Positions 20,066 through 32,000 of a stretch of 53,717 bases of DNA are shown in pieces. Positions within the stretch are counted from its first letter, which is position 1; every line of letters begins with the position of its first letter. Below the pieces are notes generated by a model. That model was not told the DNA's origin, ran no database searches, and saw only the letters and a list, made by a program, of their open reading frames with translations. Made by a program: the position numbers and the translations under genes. The stretch is from Dinochytrium kinnereticum (Eukaryota; Chytridiomycota; Chytridiomycetes; Chytridiales; Chytridiaceae), in NCBI GenBank assembly GCA_027604005.1, contig JADGJT010000018.1:1-53717 (forward strand). Reading direction: 5' to 3'.

Positions 20066-22878
20066 ATGCCTGAAGGAGAGGTAAGCCCTTTACATGTGCC
20101 CGATTACCCTTCAACGATCATCGTATCGCCAAACCTCATCAATTCACCTCTCGCTCTTCTCAATGATGCCGAGAGACTGCGATCATGTGAACGATCTTAT
20201 GCGATGATGAAGATGGGGGGTGTGGGGCTGGTTTTTCTTTTGTCTTTTTCCCCCTGCCACCTATTCTCTCCATTATTCGAATTGCTGGCTTTGATGATGA
20301 TCGGTTTCTGGGGCAGGAGTGTGTTTGTTTTAAAACTAGAGGGTCATATCTCTGGAGCAGGGGATTTTCGTAGTCATGGGCAGTGGTTGAGGTTGGCTTT
20401 ATTGATCGTGATCGAGACGAACCTTTCACCGACATATGTGCCTTCACCCTTCCATGCTATATATTTATATTTATTTGAAATGGGACTTCATCTGAGCTCC
20501 CTTCCAATTCTTTTTCCGGATTGAATGGTCTGACCGGTGCTTCTTATTTTTTGTGGTGTAGAAAGGAGAGGTTGCGGTTGTTGAGCAAGATATGGAGATT
20601 GAGAAGAGCCAAGAGGGTGCTGTGGTTGCGGAGGTGAGATATAGTCTTTGGGGATCTGTTTGGGAGATGTTGCCTGCACTCTGCTTTTGGTCTTGCCCTC
20701 AAATTTGTGGTGTTGACGGCCACGCGATCTATTCTACCCGACTTTTTTTGAAACAAAGTGTTTATTCTTAATCCAAACATTAACACTTATCTCAACCCGC
20801 TTCAGGAAAAGCCATCAGAGCCTCCTGTCGAAGCCTCATCTTTCCAAGCCGCTGATACCACCGAACCGGTTCTCGTCAAAGAAGTCCAAGAGGAACCTGA
20901 GGTCGCCCCCGTAGAGGAGGATTTAGCTGCTGTTAAAGCTACTGAAGATGCCGAAGCCTTGAAAGCTGCAGAAGAGAAGGCTGCGGCTTTGATAGCCTCT
21001 CAAGAGCTCGAAGCTGCTCGTCTTGCTGAAGAGGAGGCCGTTCAAGCTGCAAAGAAAGCTGTAGAGGAGGCTGAAGCTCTAAAAGCAGCCGAAGAAGCGG
21101 CCGCTCAGAAAGCGGCTGAAGAAGAGGCTGCTCGTGTCGCTGAAGCCATTCGTAAAGCTGAAGAAGAAGCTGCTGAAGCTGCCCGTAAGGCTGAGGAGGA
21201 GGCTGCGGCGGTGAAGGCTGCTGAGGAGGCTGCTGCTTTGAAGGCTGCTGAGGAGGAGGCTGAGAGAGTGAGGGAGGCGATCCGTAAAGCTGAGGAGGAG
21301 GCTGAGAGAGTGAGGGAGGCGATCCGTAAAGCTGAGGAGGAGGCTGCTGAGGCTGTTAGGAAGGCTGCAGAGGAAGAGGCGGCGAAGAAGGCGGCGGAGG
21401 AAGAGGCTGCGAAGAAGGCCGCGGAGGAGGAAGCGGTCAAGGTTGCTGAGGCAATCAGGAAGGCAGAGGAGGAGGCTGCTGAGGCGGCCAGAAAGGTCGC
21501 GGAAGAGGAGGCAGCAAAGAAGGCTGCTGAGGAAGAGGCTGCGAAGAAGGCTGCTGAGGAGGAGGCCGAGAGGGTTAGAGCTGCGATTCGTAAAGCTGAG
21601 GAGGAGGCTGCGGAGGCTGCTAGGAAGGCTGCCGAAGAGGAAGCTGCTAAGAAAGCAGCTGAGGAGGAGGCAGCGAAGAAGGCCGCAGAGGAGGAAGCTG
21701 AGAGAGTTAAAGAGGCGATTAAGAGGGCGATGGAAGCTGAGGCTGCGCAGAAGGCTGCTGAGGAGGCTGCGGAAGCTGAGAGGAAGGCCGCTGAGGCCGA
21801 GGCTGTTAAGAAGGCGTCGGAGGCTGAGGCTGCGAGGGTTGCTGATGCTATTCGTAAAGCTGCTGAAGAGGAGGAGGAGAGGAGGAGAGTTGAAGCTCAG
21901 AGAGTTGAGAGTGAGAGGGTTGCTGCTATGATTGCTGCTGCCAGGAAGGCGGAAGAGCAAGCCGCTGCCCCGGCCGAAGTTCGTGATGACCCTCCGAGAT
22001 CCGCCATGTCTTCCAGGAACTCTATTGCAACCCCCCCAATGTCCCCTGAACCTGGGTCCATCCGAGGAAGGGCCTTTGACCGATCCTCCACGTCTCTTCG
22101 CAACAGCGCGGAAAGACTCATGTCTCCGTCCCCTATATCGGCTCCAGCAGCACGAACCACGGCCGACGGTCCTGTTGTTCCTATTTCAGCTGTGACGGCC
22201 GCGGTGAGAGCGACCAACCCTATCCTTGATGAGCTCCTTCACGCGATCAAACTTCTTGCCGAGAATGACCCGTCGTTGACTGTGCTTGATCTGAAGGATT
22301 GTGCGGTCTTCACTATTTATCATGGAACTGCACTGGCCTCGGCGTTGGCGAATAACACGCATTTGAGGGAGTTAAACTTGTCCAATACAAAGACTCAGAC
22401 TATCACTGCTGTGGATATTGCAGAGGCTTTAAAGACCAATTCTTCTTTGGAGATTTTGAATTTAGAGAACAACCAGATTGGTCCCCAAGGGGTGGGTTTA
22501 CATTTTTTAGATTTGCTATGTCTTGCTTTTTTTTTTCTTCGGTATATCATCATTTCTAATCTGCATAACAGATTAAAGCTCTTGCCGAATGCCTGGAAAA
22601 AAACCGAAAGCTCATGGAACTCCGTCTCGCGAACCAAAAGTCTCCCGCTGGTACCGACGCCGAGCAAGCGTTTGCCCGGGCCCTTCAAAAGAACGAATCG
22701 TGAGTTTATCCTTTCCCTTTTGATGGAAAAAGTTGACCTTATCCTTTTTTTTCGCCTTAGTCTTGTGAAGCTTGGTATCCTGTTCCGTGACGTTGCATCT
22801 AGGAACTCTACGGACCGGGCTATCACCCGGAACAAGGAGATTGCGAGGAAAGCCAGGATTGCTGCTGCTGCTAAGTAG
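20066..22878 (+). CDS. Tropomodulin-like protein with long Ala/Glu/Lys helix
   Basis: Five exons (20066-20080, 20562-20633, 20806-22491, 22572-22699, 22761-22878) give 672 residues. After an acidic N-terminus, residues about 70-415 form an almost unbroken charged helix of AEEEAAKKA and AIRKAEEEAAEAARKA blocks. A 44-residue unit repeats twice nearly perfectly, and shorter versions surround it. A Ser/Pro-rich joint follows, then a leucine-rich-repeat fold (about 480-672): LRELNLSNT, LEILNLENNQIG and a final LVKLGILFRDVASR-STDRAITRNKEIARK, which resembles the C-terminal end of tropomodulins and leiomodins. Those proteins cap pointed ends of actin filaments. The metazoan tropomyosin-binding N-terminus is not recognised, so actin capping is inference. 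The first exon codes for five residues only and is followed by a 481-bp intron. Confidence 0.75.
20940..21960 (+). repeat. Coding repeat for charged alpha-helix
   Basis: GCT/GAG/AAG-rich tandem DNA inside the tropomodulin-like gene. The best-kept unit (about 132 bp, 44 residues) runs AIRKAEEEAAEAARK-x-AEEE... and recurs from about 21450 and 21582. Glu, Ala and Lys codons vary, so protein composition rather than DNA identity seems to be kept. Confidence 0.8.
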
Positions 22879-23608
22879 ATTGAAAAGGTGAGGTGCAGTT
22901 ATTCTCTTTTAGAGTTGCTCTTCCTAAATTTTGTTTTCCTCCCTCTATTATTCTGAAAAAGGATACCATACCCTAGAAAGAAAAAAAAGAAAAAAAATGC
23001 ACGATCTCTTTTCAATTCATTCATTCCCTTTCTTTTTTTTTTTGAAGTCTTCCAGCGGGTGGCCTTTTGAATGCGTATTGAGGGTATCCATGGCCTCTTT
23101 TTTCATATATTTTTTTTTCACTACTCGCGTCTTCTGGAAGGGCCTCTTTGATCTTTCTGCGATTTCGTTGTTATTTTCCGTATGAGCCAAGGCATCCAAC
23201 TGAAAGTATAGTTATTAATAAAATGATAATTGAAAGCAAACAAAAAGAAATTAATTAATATTCCGACAAAAAAAAAAAAAAAAAGAAGGAAGTAAAAAAT
23301 AAAAGGGCTGAAGCCAAGGCAGTGAGGGAGGAGGGGTGAGGCAGTGAATATGTTGAGCACAAGAAATTACATTTCAACCAATTGAAAACAGGACATCAAA
23401 CCCTTTTTTTCTTATCCCCCTTCAATCTTTATTTTACAGTATTTTACAGTAGTATAGACGAGGACAGTAGACAGACGGCCAGCCACCACCACCGCACCTC
23501 ACCTCACCTCACCTCACCACGCTGCATTCCAACCCAACGCACACCCTCTGCAGCGCATCCATCCATTCATCCATAGACAAGAAGTAAGAAAAGAAAGAAC
23601 AAAAGAAA
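22879..23608. other. Intergenic region
   Basis: Homopolymer-rich 3' flank followed by the 5' flank of the chitosanase gene, with a CACCT repeat near 23496-23518. No gene is supported. Confidence 0.5.
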
Positions 23609-25231
23609 ATGAAGTTTGGTTCTGCCGCCCTCTTTGCCCTGCTGGCCGCGTCGTCAGCCGTCGTCAAGGCCTCCCCAATCATCATCGCTGCCCAGCAGTC
23701 CATCAGTAAGCCCGCATGCCCTGCCGCCGGTAACGGTGATGGCTCTGGCTCCCCCGGATCCCTCTGCAAGGTATTTTCATAATCCAGTGCAGATGAATGC
23801 ACGCTTTGCCAGTGTACTCGTTTCTAATGCATTCCTTCTTGCGCCGCCTCTGTGAATGCATTTCCTAACGCTGTTCATCAGAACTCAAAAGACTGTGTGA
23901 GCGGATCAAGGTGCATCAACAGCCAGTGCTCTATCATCAACTCGAGCAACGTCCCTCATTGCAGACTCAACGCCGACGATAAGCCCATTTTTGTTGAGGT
24001 GCTGGATGATGAATCTTTGGCAGCACCACCACCACAGTTCATCCAGGAAGGCAACCCAAGCTTCCAGGTGATTGAGCCGTCCTTCAAGGAGGTCACCACC
24101 ACCACCACCACCACCAGTACAATTGAAGCGCCTTCCAGCACGGATTCTCCTGAATCCACCGAAGAAGCTTCTGCACCTCCCGCGGAGACTCCTGCCCCTG
24201 AAGCTCCCGCCCCGGCTCCCGAAACCCCCGCCCCCGCCCCTGTTGCTCCTGCCCCTGTTCCAGTTCCTGAGGAGCGATCGCCGACAAAGTCTCCCCCCGG
24301 AGCACTCCGGCCTGAACAGATTTCGAAGTGTGAGACCGAACTACACATCCGCATGACTTCGGTGTACGAGACCAGTAAGACCGAGTAAGTCCTTGTTCGT
24401 CTGTTTTTGTTTGGGTGCTTTCGGACGTCTAATGTCAATTGGATCTACTCTTCAGGCTTGACTTTGGCATGTGCGGCAATATTAACGATGGTCGCGGATA
24501 CTCGTTTGGATGCGTCCAGTTCACCACCGCCACCTCTGGTCTATCGGTCTACCGATACTACAAGAGGTTGGTGAAGGAGGCGTATGCGAGGAAGGAACTT
24601 GACTCTGATTGGACCCCGATGGACCGTTTTGAGGGTCCTCTCTCGAGGTCGAACGGAAAGGTCAGCTGGTCTGGTGAAGGAGAAGTCTGGGAGCTTGGTG
24701 GCTTCTGCGACGTTGTTCGAAATCTTGCAAACGACCCATTCTTCCAGGAAGCCCAGCTCCACGTTTCGAAAACCTACTACATGGATCCTGCTTATGAGCT
24801 TGCTTACCGCCACGGTGTCACGTCGCAATTGTTCCGTGGACAGATTTATGACACAGCTATTCAACTTGGTCCTGGAACTGCTCAGTCCATTTTGGAGAAC
24901 ATGAGTGTGGACCCTAACAACGAGGCTGAATCGCTGAGGCAATTTATGTGGGCCAAACAGCAGCGTCTTCCTGGGTTTGGACCCGCTTTCCCTGGAACCC
25001 AGTACCGCATCGATTCGTGAGTGCTTGTTCTCGCTTCTTTTTTCTTTGTATAATGCTTCACTTCATTCTTTTGAAATATGCTCTGGTATGTTTTACTGAT
25101 CTTCCTTGAACATTCACTTTCATCCCCTCAGCTACCGACGAGCTCTTGATCGGGGCTACCTCCGTTTCGACGATGAGGTTCGCTTCCTTGACAACAGTGG
25201 AAGAGAGATAGGCATCAAGTGCAACTCCTAA
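23609..25231 (+). CDS. Secreted GH46 chitosanase
   Basis: Four exons (23609-23770, 23882-24384, 24456-25016, 25132-25231) give 441 residues. A signal peptide (MKFGSAALFALLAASSAVVKA) precedes a small cysteine-rich segment (about 54-82, CKNSKDC, RCINSQC), possibly a wall-binding knot. A Thr then Pro/Ala-rich linker (about 120-190) leads to the catalytic domain. GH46 landmarks are Y-E-T (E217, matching the general acid) and NINDGRGYSFG (D233, matching the base); the motif DGRGYT-G is diagnostic of GH46. GH46 enzymes cut chitosan with inversion. In a chytrid, the target would be the fungus's own wall or chitosan of other fungi. The start context is gaaaATGaag. Confidence in the family is high; the job of the Cys-rich part is unknown. 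Confidence 0.88.
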
Positions 25232-26078
25232 TTAAGCATCCGAGCTTTTTTTTTCTCACGGTTCTTTCACTCCTTTTTCCTTCTCCGTTTCAAGTACTAC
25301 TTGCTCAAAGGGTCCTGCAATTCGAACTAACCCTGACTTCACCATTTTCCACCTATTATTGGGCTCTGTAAGCCTAGACTTTTGCTTGCTTTCCGGTTTT
25401 ATATGCTGTCTTTTTTTTTTGATTCTGAGGTGGTCTTTCTGCTTTTTTTTGCGGTTTACTTCTTTGTTTCTTAGCATAGTTCTCTCCCAGTCCCCTTTCT
25501 CTTTTTGTTGTTTTTTTTTTCGATTTTTTTTTTCTGTTACTAGTACTCTTAAATTCCTGCGAAATGTGCCGTCTATGGGAAGCATGCCCATCTCTGATTC
25601 GATCGCTACCATTTTTCTTTTTCCTCACTTTGGAATGACACCTTTGCCTTTTTCCTTTTCAAAAAAAGTTTGCTTTTTAGATTTCGAAGAGGGGTTTTAC
25701 TTCAACATCCTATTTTCTTTTTCCCGGCCTACGGTCACTCTGCTTTTTATTCCTTTTTTCTTACGTTTCTTTGGCAGTTGCGGCTTTTCCGGTTTTTTTT
25801 GTTTGTGAATGTTTTGCAGTTGCGGTTGTACTTTCCAGTTTTGCTTGTTGTCTCAGTGTTGTTGTTTGATTTTACCAGATTTTTATTGTATTGGTTTTGA
25901 ATAAGAGGTCTGATAACCACCTTCCCGTTTGTGCTTTTTTTTTTTTAAACGACATTATTACACGCACACTTTTCACGGTTCAAGCAACAACAAAGAATAG
26001 CCAATAACGTGAAAGAGAAAGAATCCCAACACTTCAAAAAAGGAAATAAAAAATAAAATAAACCTCTTTTCAAACACA
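25232..26078. other. T-rich intergenic region between convergent genes
   Basis: Almost pure pyrimidine-rich 3' flank DNA shared by the chitosanase and CFAP47-like genes. Open frames here are Phe/Leu-rich artefacts. No gene or RNA is seen. Confidence 0.55.
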
Positions 26079-29000
26079 TCACCGCTTCCCCATCTTTGCA
26101 ACCTGCACCACATTCTCCCTCAAAAAGTTCTTCTTCCTTCCTCCCCCCACCGACAAGGCGTCCGGAGCTGTCGTGCCCCCTGGAAGAAGGGGCAGGCGAA
26201 CCATGCTTGATGAAGTGTTGGATAGGAAGCTGTAACGTGGCTCGACGGAGTTTGTGGTTGGATGGTGGGTTTTCGGGGTCACGCCGCGGATTTCATAGGA
26301 CCAGGATATGTCATCGGCCTGTGACGTGGTTTTTTGGGGAAAAGGGGGGTTGGTGGTTAAGTGTGCGATTTGATAAAGAAGTATGGACCGAAAAAGAGCG
26401 AGGAAAGAAGAAAGCAATGTGATAAAACGAAGAGGAAGATTGGTCCCCAATAAAGAAAAAATATATATATAAAAGGAAAGATTAACAGCAAAAAATCACC
26501 CACCTCAATCAACAGAGTCCCAAACACATTCTTCCCATAACTAACAGCCCGATAAGTCACGACAAATACGTTCTCCCCCTCGCCTCTCTCACTCTCTGGA
26601 ACAAGCACTCCATGCGTAGGATGAACGCTGAATTCTCCCGGAGTGTCTCTTGAAAAGAATGCTTTGAATGATCGCTTATGGGAGGCCGCGTTCTTTAGCA
26701 CAAAGGATACTCCCATAGTTTTGTTGATGGCGCCTTCGATTACTATGGTGTCGTCGATGAGTGGGGGGTGGGCGATGAGACGGAGGGGGAACTTGTAGCG
26801 CGCACCCGTTGCATGATGCGTTATCGTTAGGGTTGTAAGTTGATCTGAGGGGCGGACAGGGGAGAAGGTGACCTTTTTTGAAGGAGTAAGTTTGGCGCAA
26901 CTTAAGTAGGTGGCTCACAATGCAATAAAAATAAACTGAAGAGTGCTTTCAAATCCAAGTGATGTACCTTAAATAGTAGAGCAAGCCCCTCCTTTTCAAC
27001 AAACTTTGAATCTACGAGCTCCAGGTGAACAATCTTCTTTAAGTCATTCCTCTCCACCGTCCCCGTGAAGAGAGAGTAGCCAATTCTAGATCCCCAGTCT
27101 ATTTGATTAGTCGATAATAGACCTTCAGGCTCTACAATGAATCCTGGTAGCATTAATTGAAACTCTGTATCAAAAGTGTCTCGAGATCGGCATTCAAGCA
27201 CTTGAGTCGCTGTCGTGATTGGTGCGTCCGGCATGCCCTGTTTAAATGTTACAAGTTAATGGTCATTCATTCATCATCTTCACCTCCCCCCAAAATGGTC
27301 ATTCATTCGAAATCTACACCTCAACCAAAACTTACCGTAACAGGATAAACCCACTTCAACTTCCCCATCTCAACAATAATGCTGACGATGGTCCTATCCA
27401 TTTTCTTTGGGGTGTAGACAAAAGGAATGTCCAACCTCTCTAACCCCCCGACATTGTATCTGGGCTTCTTATGAATCATCAACGAGATGTCAGGGTTGTG
27501 TCCGGGTTGAAGGCTCTCATCGTCCTTAATTGTGATGCTAACGGGAATCGGGTCCAGTAACGGGTTAGTGAAAGATAGGATGGAGGAGACAGAGTGGTTC
27601 AGCTGCGCCCTGACCACAATCTCGTCCATTGGTTCGGGGAGAAGTCCAGTGCCCTAATAGAATAAAGAACCATCAGCAAAGCACTCAACGCGTCAAGTAT
27701 AACTAGCACCCCTTACCTGAACATGATAACTCGAATTACCCAAAGAGGAACTCAAAACATTCAAAACCGCACTCCTCGGCTCCGTCAAAGAAGACGGCCA
27801 AAACACCAGCTGAACATCCGCCCGTTCCATTGGTTTTAAAGAAATCAACACGGGTGAGGACCCTCGGTGGTGTGTTCCTCTAGGTTTACGTGGAATGTCT
27901 TTGATTTGAGACATCGGCGGATAATTAACTTGGAAATCGGTTGATTCGTCGCTGAGGTATATTTCGAGGCGGGTGGGAGTTGTGAAGATATTTTGGATGG
28001 TGACGATTTGGGCCTAATTTTTTTGTTTTCGTTTTTTTGGAGACGTGGGAAAAGTGAGGTGTAAGAGAAAAGCCAGGCGCCGTGGAGCATCAGGAGGTAT
28101 CAACTTACACTGCATTTTCCTAAAGGGGCGGACATGCCGGGTAGGATAATAGGCGGTGCCTCTTTAGCCTCCAACTGCAAATCATACCAAAACTCTCCAA
28201 TGAGATCGTTCTGGAACATGAGTTTTCCGGACTCCATAGCGCTCGAAACTTTGAATGAGGGGAGAGAAAAGAGAGGTCAGAGCTAACCTTCTGTATAAAC
28301 AAACAGGTCTACTTACTAGGAGCATAAGAAAGCACATAAATCGTCTCTCCTTTGGCCTCAGCCCCCACTTTCGCAGGTCCGACAAGCCCCTCCCCAGTAA
28401 ACTTCACATCGAACACAACAGCCGAATCCAAAGGATTCTGAATTGGAATCTCAACCGCCACGGCTTTTCTCACCGTTGTCGATAGTCGTATCGTCTCTTC
28501 GCAAGGTGGGGGTTTGACAACCATTCGAACCGTGTACCAGGTATAACTATGATCAGTTCGGTTTACGAACGTGACAAGATGAGTGGACTGTCCAGATTTC
28601 TTCGGGTGTATTTCTATAGGGTGATCGATGGATTGGTTGGATGGGACAAAGACGCGTCGAATGCAGTTCACATTGGGGATATCAGTCACAATGTCATACT
28701 CGGAGTCGTGATCGGTATAGTTTGTTACTTTAAAGGTTTCGCGGACCTGGTTCAATTCATTCAGTTATTTCTTTGTCAAGTGTGGGGTTCAGTGTACCTT
28801 GTCTCTCACACTGCATTTGAGCTCTCGGTGGTCTTCAGGAAGTGGCTCTTGGCCGATTCCCCTCAGATAGTAAACATGCTTTTGCGCCGTGTGAAGGTTG
28901 GAGATAGTCAACACGCCTTCAACTTCAACCGGCCGTAACGGCTTAAAAGTGATTGAGTAGTTTGTTACTGAATGAGCGGGGGCTACAAGAGCATGGGCTC

Positions 29001-32000
29001 CGGTAAAAAATTGCCCTTGTATTGTCGCCTATATAAGTTTATAAGCACCAGGCATAATGATTGAGGGTGATTGCTTTACCTTTATTGTCCAGTCTTCATC
29101 AGTTTTGTTTACGATAGGAATATCTTGGACCAGAGTTTGACGAACGGGAACACTGAAATCCAGCTCGGCTTTTGATCCCTCGGAAATGGCGACGCCTTGG
29201 ATTGAGAAAACTCTGACATCGCTAACTTCTGTACCAATCAATACAATTTTGCCAGAGTATTTTCCTGGAAGCTAATTTGAGAAAAGAGAGGAGAAGAAAA
29301 GTTGTCTGATTAGGAGATGAAAGGAGCATTTGTATGTGAAACCTTAGGCTTAAAAACAATTGGAATCTCTGTATAATTTTGATCAAGTTCGAACAGTGTC
29401 CTTTTCTCTTTTACAGCGTCAGATATAGGGCGGATAATGACTTCGGATGGACCGCTGAAATAAGGCGATAAGTATTCGGCCTGTCAGCGAATTATTAATT
29501 ATGATCGATCGCATTTTCTTAGGTCATCCCACCTTATACTTCAACGGACGCCGAGGAGGCTGGAAAGAATCTCTATCAATATCCTGATGACCAGCCAAAA
29601 TGTCCTTTTTCTTATTGACAGCCTTTGTGAGCCTCTTCTGCAAGCCCGAATAAAGTGCCTTTTCTCGAACTGGGTTAACAGGAGTAATACGAATAGATTT
29701 TTCCAGTGCTGACGAAGCCTTGCAAGTCCAAACAAAATCTATAGCCTGTGGAGCCGTTGCCCTTCCATCAATTTGATACATAAACTCTCCAACCGTGTCA
29801 TCGACAAAGTGAAGTATACATTCGTGGATTCCAGACTAAATAATTCGTCATCTTATCTGATTAACAAGTAACGGACTTACATCAAAGGGCTGGAATGCGA
29901 TCGGAAGGAAGCAAATTTGATTTGGCTCGACTACAAGCTCTGATTCTAAGGCTTTGAAGGCTGGTGGACTGAAATTATCATAGATGCCGGATTCCTAGAA
30001 ATATTTAGCTTTTAAAAATAATAGGGAACTTGCATCTGGGCTTGGGATTTCTGTGGGTTGACGACCCCTATGAAGTAATAAAAGCGGCGCGGAACGCTAA
30101 TAAAAGTAGAGTTTTATTATTTAACCACAATCGCCAATAATCACAAACTAAACATACCCTGCATTGACTTAGCGAGATTTTGAATTTCCCAGTAATAGGG
30201 AACGGACTCGTAATCTCCAAATCAATTGTGACAGGAGGAGAGCAATACATCGGCGCGTCTATTCTAAAAATTCTGCGAGGGGAGGGAGGATCGACGAACC
30301 CAGCCAAATCAAACACCAAAATTGAAGCACTGTTGAGACCCATCTTACGACTTTGAAGTTTGAGTTGACCATCCGCAGGTACTGCGAATCGGCTGTTAAA
30401 TTGAATTGGAATCTTTGACTGTGTTTTAGCTGGGACCGAAAGTGTCGGCCCCTCGACTAGAGAAAAGTCGGGGGAGCCCCCGAGATGAGCGGTATAAGTC
30501 AATGATCGGCTACTTGGATTGGATATCTCTATACTTCGAATAACTTTGTCGTGGAGTCCACCGTGGAATTCTACTAAGGCTTTTGGGAGGAAGTGAGGAA
30601 GAGTTTGGTAAAGGAATAAGAGAAGCATCTGAATATCTAGAGCAGCCTCTCCACGAATAACTGCCTCAACTGGGAGCAGCATAGCGTTTGAGCTAAAGAC
30701 CTCTGTCAGGGCATGGTTGATAATGCGGCAGTTTCCTTCAAGCTGCTCAATAGTTTCGCATACGGGTTGGAAATATGAGAAATGGCTTATCTCGAGGTAA
30801 GGTATGTGGGATAGAATGAGGCTAGCAAGAGCGATGGAGTTTTTGAAATCGTCGGTAAAGTTGCTTAGGCGCTTTAAAGAACCAGTTCTCTTGATTCAAT
30901 ATTTTAATCTGACAGTCAAAAAAGTTAAGTCTTTACCTTCCACATATGGTAAGAGGCCCAACGAAGTAAAATATACTCTGACGTCGAGAAGAAGCTGCTT
31001 CTCGAAGAAATAGGCCAGCTCAGATCCTGTTCGTCCTTTTCAAGACCCGGAAGTGTTCTGAAATGTTTTACAGTAACAAGGCTTGAAACGTAAACCCTTA
31101 CGATCTGGAGCAAGACGATCGTCCAGGCTTCTTTTTGAACGATAGGGAAGATAGAGTCAAGCTTGCGGTTGTACTCCAGTAATTCATCGTGAATGATTCC
31201 TCTATTATCAGACTTCTTTTTTTTGTATGTTAGTAAGGTTTTAAAAGCAAAAAGGAAAAAATTTACCAAAGAATCCATCTGTAAACTGATAATACGACGG
31301 TAATCCTCATGGCTCATTAAAAATTCAGGCTTCACACAGCTTACAAAAGCCCCGGCACTAATCATTAAGTTAAGAAGATCCTTAAAGTATTTCTGAATTG
31401 CTTTCCCCCTTTCTTTTGTAGATTGAGACTCTTTATACAAAAACAAAAAAAAACATTAGTCAGGAGTTTATAATCAGTATAATAACACTCACGAAGCAAA
31501 GCACTTCCTTGAAATATGGGGACTTTTTTCCCAGATATGGACTGTAAAAGATCAGCGAGAGCTCGTGGATTTGATATGAATTGATTAGGGAATTCACTAG
31601 TGACCTATTTTTTGATATCAGAAATAGAAAAAGGGAAGCTTAGCAACCATTCCTGAACCCAGATGATCTTCCAGCCAGCGAACGAGAGCTTCTCCGGATT
31701 GGCTTAAAAAATTCTCAACAAGTTCATCATCAATATTTTCTAATGGGATGCCCGATGGAGTCCTGAATGGGCGTGGTCCATTCAAAATTCGAGTCCTATT
31801 AATGAAATGAGCCAAAATAGAAATTAACTGAATAAATCTCTTACCTTCTTTGGTTGTCATCTGTTAAAGCCTGTACTTTCTTTGGTAAGTAAGCCAAATG
31901 CCCATTGGGCCCATCATTTATTGCAAACTTATAGTCGGCTCGCGTTCGCCAAAAGTAGGTATGCAGAGTGAAATGCGAACTATCGGATGTTCCATGAACT

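Noticed and set aside
21079..21960. A 293-codon open frame on the minus strand rich in Leu and Ser
   Set aside because: It is the reverse of the GAG/GCT/AAG repeat coding for the tropomodulin-like helix. Stop codons are rare there by composition. No domain or start context supports it.
31058..31101. A 44-bp GT-AG intron in the CFAP47-like gene
   Set aside because: Removing it brings a stop within six codons. Reading through gives a continuous calponin-homology-type sequence, so it is treated as coding.
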